A DNA stretch of 64,000 nucleotides from Pseudoxanthomonas sp. YR558 (GCF_900116385.1 NZ_FPCI01000001.1:1488001-1552000); one strand, 5' to 3'; counted from the first letter of the stretch, positions 19,134 to 29,873 are shown. Translations and numbers: made by a program. Notes: a model not told the origin generated them from the sequence alone.

Positions 19134-21503
19134 TCAGCGACGCAGCAGTTTCCATCCGGTCGGGAAGTTGGGTGCAACGACGCCCGTAAAGGACGTGCCC
19201 TGCGACTGCCAGATCTGGATCAACGTGTCGTTCGTCCACAGGACGTCAGCACGCCCGTCCCCGTTGTAGTCGGCGACCTGGATGGGCTTCCACGTCGACG
19301 CAGCGGCAAACCCGTGGCCGGACAGTCGCGTACCGCCCGACATACGCCACACGGCAACTTCGCCGGTCGCATTGAAGCGCCAGAACAGGTCGTCGCGGTT
19401 GTCGCCGTCCATGTCGCCAATGCCGAACAACGTCCAGCCCGTCGGGTATGCCGGCATCGTAGCGCCCGAGAACCCGCTGGCCGTACCCAGCCACGCCTGG
19501 ATCTGAGTGCCGTCGTACCAGATCAGGTCGAGTCGGTTGTCGGCATTGAGGTCACCCGAGGCGAGGACATTCCACGTCGGGCCAGCAGCATACGAGGCGC
19601 TGCCAATGATGGTCGTGCCATTCATCAACCAGATCGAGATCTGCGTCTTGGCTTCGTCGCGCCAGACGAGGTCGGCGCGGCCGTCTCCGTTCACGTCACC
19701 GACCGCCACGATATCGTACCCAGCCGGGTAGCTACGCATGGTGTAAGCGGTCATGCCGCCGGCGTGGTTGTCCCAGAGCTGCATGCCGTCGTAATCGCTC
19801 CAGATGAAGTCCAGGCGCCCGTCACCACGGAAGTCGCCGCTCGCAATCAGTTTCCAAGCTGTTCCCATCCCATAACCTACGCCGCCAAGCTTCGTACCAC
19901 CATTCATCGTCCAGTAGGCGAATTGGCTACCGTCAGCCAGCATCCACAGCAGGTCGGACCGTGCGTCGCCGTTGGTATCGATCGACTTCGCATCAAGCAG
20001 GTCGGGCGGAGTCGGTGTGGTGTGGGGCACAACCGTCGCGCGGAACGTTGCCACCACCGGAATCGTCTGGTTCAAGCTACGCGCATTGTCCTCGCTGTTG
20101 GCCACGCCACAGGCCAGATTGGCGCTGGGGCCGCAGGTGGTCTTGAGCGGGGTGGAAAAGATGCGGTGCGCGAGCTGACCGGTATCACCATACGCCATCA
20201 CGGTGTAGAAGTTACCGGCATTCGCCGCGGTCTTGTAACCGAAGGAGTAGGGATAGCGGCCATAAAGCAAGCCATTGGAAGAGTTCAACGAGTTGGCGCG
20301 ATCGTGTGCCGAACCCATCAGGTGCGCGGCCTCGTGGACCAGGGTTTCGTCCGCGCAATAGTAGGTCTTGCCGTCCGTGCCCTGGTCGTAACCGTCGCTG
20401 ATGACGGCGTAGCCCCACGAAGCGTCTGCAGCCGTGATCGCCGTCTGGTTCGCGCCATTCAGCCACGCGATACCGCAGCCCTCGTTTTCGGGGGTATTGA
20501 ACTTGCGGACCAACACGGCAATGTCGGCGCCGTACTGATCACGCGCTGTCCGCAAAGGGGCGAGACTCGCGGGGACCGTCACCGGGGACTGGCCATTGCT
20601 GCCCGTCAGCTCGGACAGCGCCGTCTGGTTGGTATTGGTGTTGGTGTAGCTGACCTGCACCGCATTGACGATACGCAGGTAGCCGTTGATGTCACTGTTC
20701 ACGAACGCCTGGTTGCCCACCTGGATCAGATAGACCAGACGTGTTGCCGCGCCGGAAGCGCCGCCGTTGGCGGTAGCGAACTCGGGGGTATAGCCGATGG
20801 CGACGTCGATCGTGTTTGCACCCGTCTGAGGTGCTCCCTGCGCAACGGCGGTCGCACCCTGACTGACCTGGGCCGACTGCACGGCCGCGCCCATCGAGGA
20901 GCGGAGCGCCGCCGCTTCGGGCACCATCACGTCGACATGGCCCTTCGTGGCCGAAACGACCTTGGATGGATCGGTCTGGACAGCGAATACGGTGCCGTTG
21001 CGCGTCTGCAGGCTCAGCGCCGGCTTGCCGTTGGCCTGAGGAATGGAACCGAAGACCGCTTTCTCACCGAAGGTGATGATGGCTTCCTGCTTCTGGTCGC
21101 CACCGACGACGCGACCGATCCACGTCCAGTTGCCATCGATTTCTTCCACGTGGCGCTCGTAGCGCAGCTTCACCTGGCTCCCGTCCGGGGCCGGGACGGT
21201 CATTTCGCCGTCGGCGATGCCCTTGAATGCGTGCGCCTCGCTGATCGAGGTTGGGTACCACGTATAGGCGCCTTCCTGCTTGGCAGGCGTCGCCTTGTTG
21301 GGGTAGGCCAGCAGTGCGCCCCGATCAGGAGCGTTTGCGATGGACGCGCCAATCGCACGGGCCAGCGGCAACGCCATCGGCAACTTGCCGGTCGCCTTGC
21401 TGGCTGCGACACCCCGCATCCCTGCAACCCCTGAATCGGGGCTTTCTCCACTGCACCCGGCCAAAGCCAATACCAAGGCGCAAGCGCCAATGCGGAGTTT
21501 CAT
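19134..21503 (-). CDS. Reprolysin-like metalloprotease lipoprotein with six FG-GAP repeats
   Basis: A 789-residue exported protein. The N-terminus is a lipoprotein signal with lipobox LAGC (Cys17); Ser at +2 predicts the outer membrane. The zinc site HEAAHLMGSAHD begins at residue 390 and fits HExxHxxGxxHD of metzincins, with a Met-turn in YTVMAYG. Residues about 510-785 hold six FG-GAP/VCBS repeats marked by calcium loops such as DTNGDARSD, DVNGDGRAD and DYNGDGRAD, predicting a beta-propeller-like tail. The ATG at 21503 is chosen because the hydrophobic signal follows directly. Substrate is unknown. Confidence 0.88.
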   Translation of the reverse strand: MKLRIGACALVLALAGCSGESPDSGVAGMRGVAASKATGKLPMALPLARAIGASIANAPDRGALLAYPNKATPAKQEGAYTWYPTSISEAHAFKGIADGEMTVPAPDGSQVKLRYERHVEEIDGNWTWIGRVVGGDQKQEAIITFGEKAVFGSIPQANGKPALSLQTRNGTVFAVQTDPSKVVSATKGHVDVMVPEAAALRSSMGAAVQSAQVSQGATAVAQGAPQTGANTIDVAIGYTPEFATANGGASGAATRLVYLIQVGNQAFVNSDINGYLRIVNAVQVSYTNTNTNQTALSELTGSNGQSPVTVPASLAPLRTARDQYGADIAVLVRKFNTPENEGCGIAWLNGANQTAITAADASWGYAVISDGYDQGTDGKTYYCADETLVHEAAHLMGSAHDRANSLNSSNGLLYGRYPYSFGYKTAANAGNFYTVMAYGDTGQLAHRIFSTPLKTTCGPSANLACGVANSEDNARSLNQTIPVVATFRATVVPHTTPTPPDLLDAKSIDTNGDARSDLLWMLADGSQFAYWTMNGGTKLGGVGYGMGTAWKLIASGDFRGDGRLDFIWSDYDGMQLWDNHAGGMTAYTMRSYPAGYDIVAVGDVNGDGRADLVWRDEAKTQISIWLMNGTTIIGSASYAAGPTWNVLASGDLNADNRLDLIWYDGTQIQAWLGTASGFSGATMPAYPTGWTLFGIGDMDGDNRDDLFWRFNATGEVAVWRMSGGTRLSGHGFAAASTWKPIQVADYNGDGRADVLWTNDTLIQIWQSQGTSFTGVVAPNFPTGWKLLRR

Positions 21504-21568
21504 ACGTACCCTCAAGAAAAAACAGTTGGAGCCCCTGAACGGACACTATAGCCCAGGCCGAGGAAATG

Positions 21569-21596
21569 AAAACAGCCAAGTCGGTCTACTTGGCTG
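21569..21596 (-). terminator. Terminator of the CoA-transferase operon
   Basis: Perfect 9-bp stem CAGCCAAGT / ACTTGGCTG (21573-21581 and 21588-21596), loop of 6, followed on the minus strand by TTTTC. It lies 98 bases past the scoB stop and upstream of the metalloprotease gene. Confidence 0.75.
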
Positions 21597-21693
21597 GTTA
21601 TCGGCAGCAGGACGTACAGCTGAAAGTCAGAAGCGTCCAAGCCCTGTGACGGGCGGAGAATTGACGTACGTCACGCAGGACGCAGGCAGTCGG

Positions 21694-22328
<635 letters not shown>

Positions 22329-22329
<1 letters not shown>

Positions 22330-23072
22330 CACTTGTCTCCTTGGCGAACGGTGCGCTGCTCGATGCGCTTCTCGGGGGTCGGGTTATGGACGATGCGGTC
22401 CACGTAGATGCCTGGCAGATGGACGTGATCGGGGTCGATCGCGCCCACCTCCACCACTTCCTCGACCTCGGCGATGCAGACCTTGCCGGCCATGGCGCAG
22501 GCCGGATTGAAGTTGCGCGCGGTCTTGCGGAACACCAGATTGCCGGCCTTGTCGGCCTTCCAGGCCTTGACCAGCGACACGTCAGCAGCGAGCGCGGTTT
22601 CCATGACATACCAGTGCTCGCCGAACTGGCGGGTTTCCTTGCCTTCCGCCACCACCGTGCCGAAGCCGGTGCGGGTAAAGAACGCGGGGATGCCCGCACC
22701 ACCGGCGCGCAGGCGCTCGGCCAGCGTGCCCTGCGGATTGAATTCCAGCTCCAGTTCACCCGAGAGGAACTGGCGCTCGAATTCCTTGTTCTCGCCCACG
22801 TAGGACGAAATCATCTTCTTGATCTGCCGGGTCTCCAGCAGCAGGCCCAGGCCGAAGCCGTCGACACCCGCGTTATTGGAGATCGCCGTCAGCCCTTTCG
22901 CGCCGCTGTCCCGGAGCGCGCCGATCAGCGCCTCGGGGATGCCGCACAAGCCGAAGCCGCCGACGGCCAGGGTCTGGCCGTCCGCCACGACGCCGTCCAG
23001 CGCAGCCGCTGCGCTGGGGTAGAGCTTTTGCTTGCCTCCGGAGGCCGGGTTACCCGCCATGGCGCGATCCAT
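22329..23072 (-). CDS. scoA: 3-oxoacid CoA-transferase, subunit A
   Basis: Alpha subunit of the same CoA-transferase. [14 protein letters not shown] and [16 protein letters not shown] are the CoA-binding signatures of family I subunit A, followed by [23 protein letters not shown] at 23072 gives 247 residues; an ATG at 23060 (MAGNPASG) is nearly as good and has a GGA at a suitable distance. The frame stays open upstream to 23216 but that extension has no family similarity. The metabolic role fits acetoacetate or 3-oxoacid use feeding the electron-transfer flavoprotein system nearby; this is inference. Confidence 0.93.
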
Positions 23073-23171
23073 TCGTGAGGAAAGTCCGCATTCTACCCAG
23101 CCACCCCGAAGCGACACAGGTACTTTCGGGCAATGGGAATCCCGTATGGGACGTGCGCGTACACTTCCGGC

Positions 23172-24107
23172 ATGAGAACCGTCGCCCTCGTCACCGCCGT
23201 CGCTGCCACCGGGCATGACGATGACCTCGTTCCCCTGCTAGACGCCTGCGCCGATGCCGGACTGCATGCCCGCGCCGTGGCCTGGGACGATCCCACCGTG
23301 CATTGGGGACGCTTCGACACGGTGCTGTTGCGCTCGCCTTGGGACTACACCGAACGGCTGCCCGAATTTCTCGCATGGGCAGAACAGGTGGATCGCGTGA
23401 CCACGCTGTTGAACCCGCTGAACGTGGTGCGCTGGAACACCGACAAGCACTATCTGGCCGACCTGGCCGCGGTCGGCATCCCCACGGTGCCGACGTCATT
23501 CGTGGAGCCGGACGCCGAGCCCATGGATGCACTGGCCCGCTTCCTCGAGGCGTTCCCGGACAACGAGGAGTTCGTGGTCAAGCCTGCGGTCAGCGCGGGC
23601 GCGCGCGACACCCAGCGGTACCGTCGCGACCAGCAGTTCGCCGCCGGCAACCATATCGCCCGCCTGCTCGACCAGGATCGCAGCGTCATGCTGCAGCCTT
23701 ATGTGGCCACGGTGGACGCGGCTGGCGAAACCGCCCTGGTCTATTTCGACGGACGGTTCAGCCACGCGCTCCGGAAAGGCGCGCAGCTGCCCCCTGGAGA
23801 AGCCGCGCGGCAGGCGCCCATGGCCGCAGGCGACATCATCGCGCGCGATGCCCTGCCTTCGGAGCTCGCCCTCGCCGAGCGCATCCTGGCTGCGACGGCC
23901 CGCCTGCGGCAGCTGGATGCCCCACTGTCGTATGCACGCGTCGACCTGCTGCCCGGTCCGGACGGACATCCCTGCCTGCTCGAGCTGGAACTGACCGAAC
24001 CCTCGCTGTTCTTCGACCAGGCCCCCGGCAGCGCCGCACGGTTTGCCGCGCTACTGGCGGAACGGCTTGCAGACGCCACCGTACGGGCTCGCATGGACAG
24101 GGCCTGA
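23172..24107 (+). CDS. ATP-grasp domain protein (glutathione-synthetase-like fold)
   Basis: A 311-residue cytosolic protein of the ATP-grasp superfamily. It starts MRTVALVTA at 23172; the frame is open from 23133 but the extra 13 residues look non-coding. Features are the pre-ATP-grasp segment with [35 protein letters not shown], the nucleotide loop [19 protein letters not shown], and the metal/ATP end [12 protein letters not shown]. It resembles RimK/cycloserine-type ligases that join a carboxyl to an amine. The substrate cannot be inferred. Divergent from scoA. Confidence 0.8.
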   Translation: MRTVALVTAVAATGHDDDLVPLLDACADAGLHARAVAWDDPTVHWGRFDTVLLRSPWDYTERLPEFLAWAEQVDRVTTLLNPLNVVRWNTDKHYLADLAAVGIPTVPTSFVEPDAEPMDALARFLEAFPDNEEFVVKPAVSAGARDTQRYRRDQQFAAGNHIARLLDQDRSVMLQPYVATVDAAGETALVYFDGRFSHALRKGAQLPPGEAARQAPMAAGDIIARDALPSELALAERILAATARLRQLDAPLSYARVDLLPGPDGHPCLLELELTEPSLFFDQAPGSAARFAALLAERLADATVRARMDRA

Positions 24108-24183
24108 CGGCTAAAATCGACGTTCTGCCCTCGGCCAGCCGCCGCGGCCGGGCCTCACCGTCGCATACAGGAATTCCCGCAGG

Positions 24184-24930
24184 ATGAAGATTCTCGTCGC
24201 CTACAAGCGCGTGGTGGACTACAACGTCCGCATCCAGGTCAAGCCGGACGGGTCCGGCGTGGTCACCGACGGCGTCAAGCTGTCCCCCAATCCCTTCGAC
24301 GAGATCGCGCTGGAAGAAGCCCTGCGCCTGCGCGATAAGGGCATCGCCACGGAAGTCGTGGTCGCCACCATCGCTCCCGCCGACGCCCAGGCCCACCTGC
24401 GCAACGGCCTGGCCATGGGCGCCAACCGTGCCATCCACGTGGTCACCGACCAGGCCATCCAGCCGCTGACCGCCGCCCGTACCCTGCTGAAGCTGGTCGA
24501 AAAGGAGTCGCCGGACTTGGTGATCCTCGGCAAGCAGGCCATCGACGACGATGCCAACCAGACCGGCCAGATGCTTGCCACGCTGTGGGGCCGTCCGCAG
24601 GCGACGTTCGCAGGCAAGCTCGACATCGCCGACGGCAAGGCCACCGTGGTCCGTGAGGTCGATGCCGGCCTGGAAACGCTCGAGGTCGACCTGCCCGCGG
24701 TCGTCACCACCGACCTGCGCCTCAACGAACCGCGCTTCATCAAGCTGCCCGACATCATGAAGGCCAAGAGCAAGCCGCTGGAAACCCTGCAGCTGACCGA
24801 CCTCGGCGTCGAATCCGCCGATACGCACAAGACCACGCACTACGCCCCGCCTGCCAAGCGCAGCAAGGGCGTCATGGTGAAGGACGCGGCCGAACTGGTC
24901 GCCGCACTCAAGCAGAAGGGGTTGCTGTAA
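24184..24930 (+). CDS. etfB: Electron transfer flavoprotein beta subunit
   Basis: Small subunit of the ETF heterodimer that accepts electrons from acyl-CoA and other dehydrogenases. It starts MKILVAYKRVVDYNVRIQVK and contains the beta-subunit signature around VDLPAVVTTDLRLNEPRFIKLPDI and the AMP-binding loop. Length of 248 residues is normal. It overlaps etfA by one base (TAATG). In Xanthomonas this gene pair marks one end of the LPS locus, and here too the polysaccharide genes begin right after etfA. Confidence 0.97.
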   Translation: MKILVAYKRVVDYNVRIQVKPDGSGVVTDGVKLSPNPFDEIALEEALRLRDKGIATEVVVATIAPADAQAHLRNGLAMGANRAIHVVTDQAIQPLTAARTLLKLVEKESPDLVILGKQAIDDDANQTGQMLATLWGRPQATFAGKLDIADGKATVVREVDAGLETLEVDLPAVVTTDLRLNEPRFIKLPDIMKAKSKPLETLQLTDLGVESADTHKTTHYAPPAKRSKGVMVKDAAELVAALKQKGLL

Positions 24931-25874
24931 TGGCCAAGGTTCTCGTCATCGCCGAACACCTGGACGGCAAGCTCAACGCTTCCACCGCCAAGACCGTCAG
25001 CGCCGCCACCGCCGTGAACGCCGACGCCATCGACGTGGTCGTGCTGGCCGCCGACCCGACCGCCATCGCCGCCGACGCCGCGCAGATCGCCGGTGTCGCC
25101 AAGGTGCTGACCGTCGCCCATGCCGCCAATGCGAACGCCATCGCCCAGGTGCTGGCCCCGCAGATCGCCAAACTCGCCGCGGGCTACACACACGTGTTCG
25201 CGCCGTCCACCACGTTCGGCAAGGACCTGCTGCCCTGCGTCGCCGCCCTGCTCGGCGTCAACCAGGTCTCCGACCTGATGGCCTTGGAAGGCACGCACAC
25301 CTTCAAGCGCCCGATCTACGCCGGCAACGCGATCATCACCGTTGAAACTCCGGCCGACCAGACCGTCGTCGCCACCGTTCGCACCGCCTCCTGGCCGGAA
25401 GCCGCCAAGGGCGGTAGCGCGGTCGTCGAAGCGGCAAACGTGGACGCTACGCTCCCTACCCACACTCGCTACGTCGGCCTGGCCGCCGGCAAGTCCGACC
25501 GCCCCGACCTGCAGAGCGCCAAGCGCGTTGTCTCCGGCGGTCGCGGCGTTGGATCGGCCGAGAACTTCAAGGTGATCTACGCCCTGGCCGACAAGCTGGG
25601 CGCGGCCGTCGGCGCATCACGCGCCGCCGTGGACGCCGGCTACGTGCCGAACGAGCTCCAGGTCGGCCAGACCGGCAAGATCATCGCGCCCGAGCTGTAC
25701 GTGGCCGTCGGCATTTCCGGCGCCATCCAGCATCTGACCGGCATCAAGGACGCCGGCACCATCGTCGCGATCAACAAGGACGGCGAAGCGCCGATCTTCG
25801 AAATTGCGGATATCGGGCTGGTGGGGGATCTGTTCCAGCTGCTGCCTGAACTCGAAGCCGCGCTGGCTTCCTGA
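24930..25874 (+). CDS. etfA: Electron transfer flavoprotein alpha subunit
   Basis: Large, FAD-carrying subunit of ETF. The FAD-binding C-terminal domain shows [53 protein letters not shown] and [20 protein letters not shown] in the usual order. At 314 residues it is full length. Its start shares the last base of the etfB stop. The downstream lipoprotein gene begins 46 bases later on the same strand with no hairpin between, so read-through into the polysaccharide arm is possible. Confidence 0.97.
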   Translation: MAKVLVIAEHLDGKLNASTAKTVSAATAVNADAIDVVVLAADPTAIAADAAQIAGVAKVLTVAHAANANAIAQVLAPQIAKLAAGYTHVFAPSTTFGKDLLPCVAALLGVNQVSDLMALEGTHTFKRPIYAGNAIITVETPADQTVVATVRTASWPEAAKGGSAVVEAANVDATLPTHTRYVGLAAGKSDRPDLQSAKRVVSGGRGVGSAENFKVIYALADKLGAAVGASRAAVDAGYVPNELQVGQTGKIIAPELYVAVGISGAIQHLTGIKDAGTIVAINKDGEAPIFEIADIGLVGDLFQLLPELEAALAS

Positions 25875-25920
25875 TCCGCACGACCATCCTGCTTCGACCT
25901 CCTCCAAAGGAATCTTCCGA

Positions 25921-26505
25921 ATGAATCGCGTGAAGTTCACCATTCTTGCGCTTGTGATCGCCGCTTCGTTGGCCGCCTGCAATGGGCAACAAAGTGGCAC
26001 GCCCGGCGAGCCGACCGAACCCGTCGCCGCCACACCCGCCGAGGCTCCCGCCGATCCACGCACTGTCAACGAAGCGATCCCCGCCGAAAACTTCCTCGTG
26101 CATCTCAGCAAAGCCGGCGAACCCCAGCCCTCGGCCGACGGCGCGAGCCTGGATATCCAGGTGAAGGTGGCCAATCCGGGGACGCAGGGCGTGTCCGGTC
26201 AAGGAAAGATGCCGGTGAATCTGGGCATCCAGATCCTCGGCGAAGGAGACAACGCGGATGGACCAGGGGGCCTGCGTGAATTCGTGCGCGTGCCCCTGCC
26301 CTACATCGCCGGCGGCAGCGAAGCGACCGTGCCCGTCACGGTGCCATTCGATCCCCGCCTCGACGGACGCAAGGTCCGCATTGCCTTGGTCCAGGAGGGG
26401 GCACGCTGGTACGAGACGAGCGAGTACGGCGCGATCGACCTGGGCCCCCTGAAAATCTGCGAGGCCCGCCTCTGCGACCCGTCCGCCACGCCCACTTCCC
26501 CCTGA
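25921..26505 (+). CDS. Lipoprotein of unknown function
   Basis: A 194-residue lipoprotein with lipobox LAAC (Cys20). A Pro/Ala/Glu linker (about 27-48) is followed by a beta-rich domain with [39 protein letters not shown] and [13 protein letters not shown]. That order (N-G, PV-L, R-x-x-LP-x-x-x-x-GG, LVQEG-x-WY) resembles the beta-sandwich domains seen in several polysaccharide-export and glycosyltransferase proteins. The similarity is by eye and the function is unknown. The gene is the first after etfA and lies directly ahead of xanA and xanB, which suggests a role linked to the surface glycan. Confidence 0.75.
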   Translation: MNRVKFTILALVIAASLAACNGQQSGTPGEPTEPVAATPAEAPADPRTVNEAIPAENFLVHLSKAGEPQPSADGASLDIQVKVANPGTQGVSGQGKMPVNLGIQILGEGDNADGPGGLREFVRVPLPYIAGGSEATVPVTVPFDPRLDGRKVRIALVQEGARWYETSEYGAIDLGPLKICEARLCDPSATPTSP

Positions 26506-26531
26506 ACGCGGCGCCCGTTCCCAACGCATCC

Positions 26532-27914
26532 ATGACTTATTCCAATCTTTCCTGTTTCAAGGCGTACGACGTCCGCGGCCGTGTTCCCGAAGAGTTGAAC
26601 GACGACATCGCGTACTGGATGGGCGAAGGCATGGCAACGATCCTGGGACCCGGCCCCGTGGTCCTCGGACGCGATGTCCGCACCACGAGCGCCGCGCTCC
26701 AGGATGCGTTGGCCAAGGGCCTGGCTTCCCAGGGTCGTGAAGTGATCGACATTGGCCTGTGCGGGACCGAAGAGGTGTACTTCCAGACCGCGCATCTGGC
26801 TGCCGCCGGCGGCGTCATGGTGACCGCCAGCCACAATCCGATGGGTTACAACGGAATGAAGTTGGTGCGTGAGCAGGCCCGGCCGATAAGCGGCGACTCC
26901 GGCCTATCCGTCATCCGCGAGCACGTGGCGGCCCGACTCGCAGCCGGCGTCGCGCCCGCTGCCGGTCCGCCAGCGCCCGTCCGCCAGCACCTGGACAAGT
27001 CCGCCTATATCCACCACCTGCTGGGTTACGTCGATCGCGAGCGCCTCAAGCCCCTCCGCATCGTCGTGAATGCGGGGAACGGCAGTGCGGGACCCATCAT
27101 CGACCTGCTGGCGCCCCACCTGCCCTTCGAATTCGTGCACGTGCACCATGAACCGGACGGGCTATTCCCGAACGGCATCCCCAATCCCCTGCTGCCAGAG
27201 AATCGAAGCGCGACGACGGATGCCGTGCAGCGCCACGATGCGGATATGGGGCTCGCCTGGGACGGCGACTTCGACCGTTGCTTCTTCTTCGACAGCGACG
27301 GTCGCTTCATCGAGGGATACTACCTTGTCGGACTGTTCGCGCAGGCGATCCTGCGGCATACGCCAGGCGCGCGCATCATCCACGACCCGCGTTTGACGTG
27401 GAACACCGTGGAGATGGTCGAGGACGCCGGAGGCGTGCCCGTCATGAGCAAGACCGGGCATGCCTTCATCAAGGAACGGATGCGCGCCGAGAATGCGGCA
27501 TACGGCGGCGAGATGAGCGCACATCACTACTTCCGGGATTTCTTCTATTGCGATTCCGGCATGATTCCCTGGTTGCTGGTAGCAGCCCTACTGTCGGGAA
27601 GCGGCGCGACCCTGGCCGAAATGGTCGAGGAACGCATGCGCGCGTTCCCTTGCAGCGGTGAGATCAATTTCAAGGTCGACGATGCCACGGCCGTCACCGC
27701 GCGCATCCTCGATCATTTTTCGCCCCTCGCGCCCGTGCTGGACCATACCGACGGCGTGAGCGCAGATTTCGGAAGCTGGCGCTTCAATCTCCGAAGCTCC
27801 AACACCGAGCCGCTGCTGCGTTTGAACGTCGAAGCACGGGCCGATCCCGTACTGCTGCACGAGCGTACGCAGGAGATCTCGGCGCTCATACGGAATGACC
27901 TACACCCTCGTTGA
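26532..27914 (+). CDS. xanA: Phosphomannomutase/phosphoglucomutase
   Basis: Converts mannose-6-phosphate to mannose-1-phosphate, and glucose-6-phosphate to glucose-1-phosphate. The phosphoserine loop TASHNPMGYNGMK has Ser100. The metal loop is DGDFDRC, the sugar-binding loop GGEMSAHHYF, and the phosphate-binding loop RSSNTEPLLRL at the C-terminus. At 460 residues it matches XanA/AlgC-type alpha-D-phosphohexomutases. It lies 13 bases before xanB, and together they make GDP-mannose for the rhamnose pathway encoded on the other arm of the locus. Confidence 0.93.
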   Translation: MTYSNLSCFKAYDVRGRVPEELNDDIAYWMGEGMATILGPGPVVLGRDVRTTSAALQDALAKGLASQGREVIDIGLCGTEEVYFQTAHLAAAGGVMVTASHNPMGYNGMKLVREQARPISGDSGLSVIREHVAARLAAGVAPAAGPPAPVRQHLDKSAYIHHLLGYVDRERLKPLRIVVNAGNGSAGPIIDLLAPHLPFEFVHVHHEPDGLFPNGIPNPLLPENRSATTDAVQRHDADMGLAWDGDFDRCFFFDSDGRFIEGYYLVGLFAQAILRHTPGARIIHDPRLTWNTVEMVEDAGGVPVMSKTGHAFIKERMRAENAAYGGEMSAHHYFRDFFYCDSGMIPWLLVAALLSGSGATLAEMVEERMRAFPCSGEINFKVDDATAVTARILDHFSPLAPVLDHTDGVSADFGSWRFNLRSSNTEPLLRLNVEARADPVLLHERTQEISALIRNDLHPR

Positions 27915-27927
27915 TCAGGATCGATCC

Positions 27928-29337
27928 ATGTTGCCCATTCTTCCGGTTATCTTGTCTGGCGGGTCCGGCACCCGCCTCTGGCCCCTGTCCCGCGAGGCCT
28001 ATCCCAAGCAGTTCCTGCCGCTCGTCGCGGACGGCGAGGACACCATGCTCCAGGCGACATGGAAGCGTGCGGCGCCCGTCGCAGGGCGCGCGCCCATCGT
28101 CGTCGCCAATGTCGAGCATCGTTTCATGGCGGCCGAGCAGCTGCGCGAGAGCGGCACCACGCCTGAAGCCTTGGTCCTCGAACCCTGTGGACGCAATACC
28201 GCGCCCGCCATCGCGGTCGCCGCGTTGATCGCTACCCGCGAGGGCCAGGATGCGCTGCTGCTCGTGCTGCCGTCGGATCATGTCATCCGTGACGACCATG
28301 CCTTCCATGCGGCCGTCCATATGGCCGCGACGCATGCGGATGCCGGCAAGCTGGTGACGTTCGGCATCGTACCCACCGGCCCGGAAACGGGCTACGGCTA
28401 CATCAAGGCCAAGAAGGGCGGCGGCGTCATGGACGTCGAACGCTTCGTCGAGAAGCCCGATCTGGACAACGCCCAGCGCTACGTCGCGTCCGGCGATTAC
28501 TACTGGAACAGTGGCATGTTCCTTTTCAAGGCCTCCACCTATCTTTCCGAATTGCGCGCGTTCAATCCGCAGATCGTCTCTGCCTGCGAGGCGGCGCTCG
28601 CCGACGCGGCGCGCGACACCGACTTCATCCGCCTGGCACCCGAAGCTTTCGCGGCCAGCCCGAGCGACTCGATCGACTACGCCGTCATGGAGAAGACCAC
28701 CCGCGCCGCTGTAGTGCCGCTGGATGCAGGCTGGAGCGATCTCGGCTCGTGGACTGCCCTGTGGGAGGTCTCGGACAAGGACGATCGCGGCAATGCCCAC
28801 CATGGAGACGTCATCCAGATCAACTGCACCGATACGTACGCGTACGGCAACCGTTTGATCGCAATGGTGGGCTTGAAGGACACCATCGTGGTCGAAACCG
28901 ACGACGCGATCATGGTGGGCCATCGGGACAGCATGCAGGACATCAAGGAAATCGTGTCTCGGATAAAGCGCGACGGCCGCAGTGAGGCCGCCGCACACCG
29001 GAAGGTATATCGTCCGTGGGGCGCCTACGATTCGATCGACAACGGCACACGCTTCCAGGTCAAACGCATCACGGTCAAGCCAAACGCGACCTTGAGCCTG
29101 CAGATGCACCACCATCGCGCGGAACATTGGATCGTGGTGAGCGGCACGGCTGAAGTGACGAGGGGAGACGAGGTCGTACTGCTTACCGAGAACCAGAGCA
29201 CCTACATCCCGCTGGGCGTCACCCACCGCCTACGCAACCCCGGCAAGTTGCCGCTGGAACTGATCGAAGTGCAATCGGGCAGCTATCTGGGCGAGGACGA
29301 CATCGTCCGGTTCGAAGATTCGTATGGTCGGGCCTGA
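27928..29337 (+). CDS. xanB: Bifunctional mannose-1-phosphate guanylyltransferase / mannose-6-phosphate isomerase
   Basis: Two-domain enzyme making GDP-mannose. The N-terminal nucleotidyltransferase domain has LSGGSGTRLWPLSR and EPCGRNTAPAIA. The C-terminal cupin (from about residue 360) has the isomerase metal site MHHHRAEHWIVVSGTAEV. The ATG at 27928 lies 8 bases after AGGA and 13 bases past xanA; an upstream ATG at 27895 would overlap xanA and adds residues without similarity. At 469 residues the length is typical. Confidence 0.95.
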   Translation: MLPILPVILSGGSGTRLWPLSREAYPKQFLPLVADGEDTMLQATWKRAAPVAGRAPIVVANVEHRFMAAEQLRESGTTPEALVLEPCGRNTAPAIAVAALIATREGQDALLLVLPSDHVIRDDHAFHAAVHMAATHADAGKLVTFGIVPTGPETGYGYIKAKKGGGVMDVERFVEKPDLDNAQRYVASGDYYWNSGMFLFKASTYLSELRAFNPQIVSACEAALADAARDTDFIRLAPEAFAASPSDSIDYAVMEKTTRAAVVPLDAGWSDLGSWTALWEVSDKDDRGNAHHGDVIQINCTDTYAYGNRLIAMVGLKDTIVVETDDAIMVGHRDSMQDIKEIVSRIKRDGRSEAAAHRKVYRPWGAYDSIDNGTRFQVKRITVKPNATLSLQMHHHRAEHWIVVSGTAEVTRGDEVVLLTENQSTYIPLGVTHRLRNPGKLPLELIEVQSGSYLGEDDIVRFEDSYGRA

Positions 29338-29353
29338 CCGACGAGAAGGACAG

Positions 29354-29848
29354 TTGAGCGACGACGAAGCCCGCGCCGCCATCGATGCGCAGCTACCCCG
29401 GCGCCGGTGCTCGGCGGGCGTGGTGTTGCGCGATGCGCGCGGCGCGATTCTGTTGGTGAAACCTGCCTATCGGCCAGAATGGATGATTCCCGGAGGCGTC
29501 GTGGAAGCAGGCGAAACGCCGGCCCAGGCCGCCATCCGTGAGGTGCGGGAGGAAACCGGGCTGGACGTGCAGCTGACCGGACTGCTGTGCGTCGACGCGG
29601 TGAACGCGCAAGACGGATTCTCCGAATCGATCCACTTCCTCTTCTCGGCCCGCACGCGACAGCAAGACCAGTCCTTGCGTGCCGACGGCGTGGAGGTGCT
29701 GCAGGTGCGATTCACGGAAACGGAAACGGCCTTGACGCTGCTCCCCGCCGCGACCGCGCGCCGCGTACGCGAAGCGTTATCGGCATCCGTGGGATACTAC
29801 GAAGGCGGTCAGCTGGCCCTGTCATTCTCGACCGGCTACCTGCCCTGA
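29354..29848 (+). CDS. Nudix hydrolase
   Basis: A 164-residue Nudix-family pyrophosphohydrolase. The Nudix box GGVVEAGETPAQAAIREV-REETGL fits G-x5-E-x7-REUXEExGU. The proposed start is TTG at 29354 with AGAAGGA about 6 bases upstream; an ATG at 29324 overlaps the xanB stop and is less likely. Its place in a GDP-mannose operon suggests a sugar-nucleotide substrate (GDP-mannose or similar), but no substrate-specific motif could be recognised. Confidence 0.85.
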   Translation: MSDDEARAAIDAQLPRRRCSAGVVLRDARGAILLVKPAYRPEWMIPGGVVEAGETPAQAAIREVREETGLDVQLTGLLCVDAVNAQDGFSESIHFLFSARTRQQDQSLRADGVEVLQVRFTETETALTLLPAATARRVREALSASVGYYEGGQLALSFSTGYLP

Positions 29849-29873
29849 TCCATCTCGCCACCGGGACGCAGCC

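Noticed and set aside
21662..21673. Palindrome TGACGTACGTCA near the CoA-transferase genes
   Set aside because: Single 12-bp copy downstream of scoB, far from any start, no second site; likely chance.
24112..24117. TAAAAT as the etfB -10 box
   Set aside because: Good -10 but no -35 at suitable spacing and 66 bases from the start; not enough to call a promoter.
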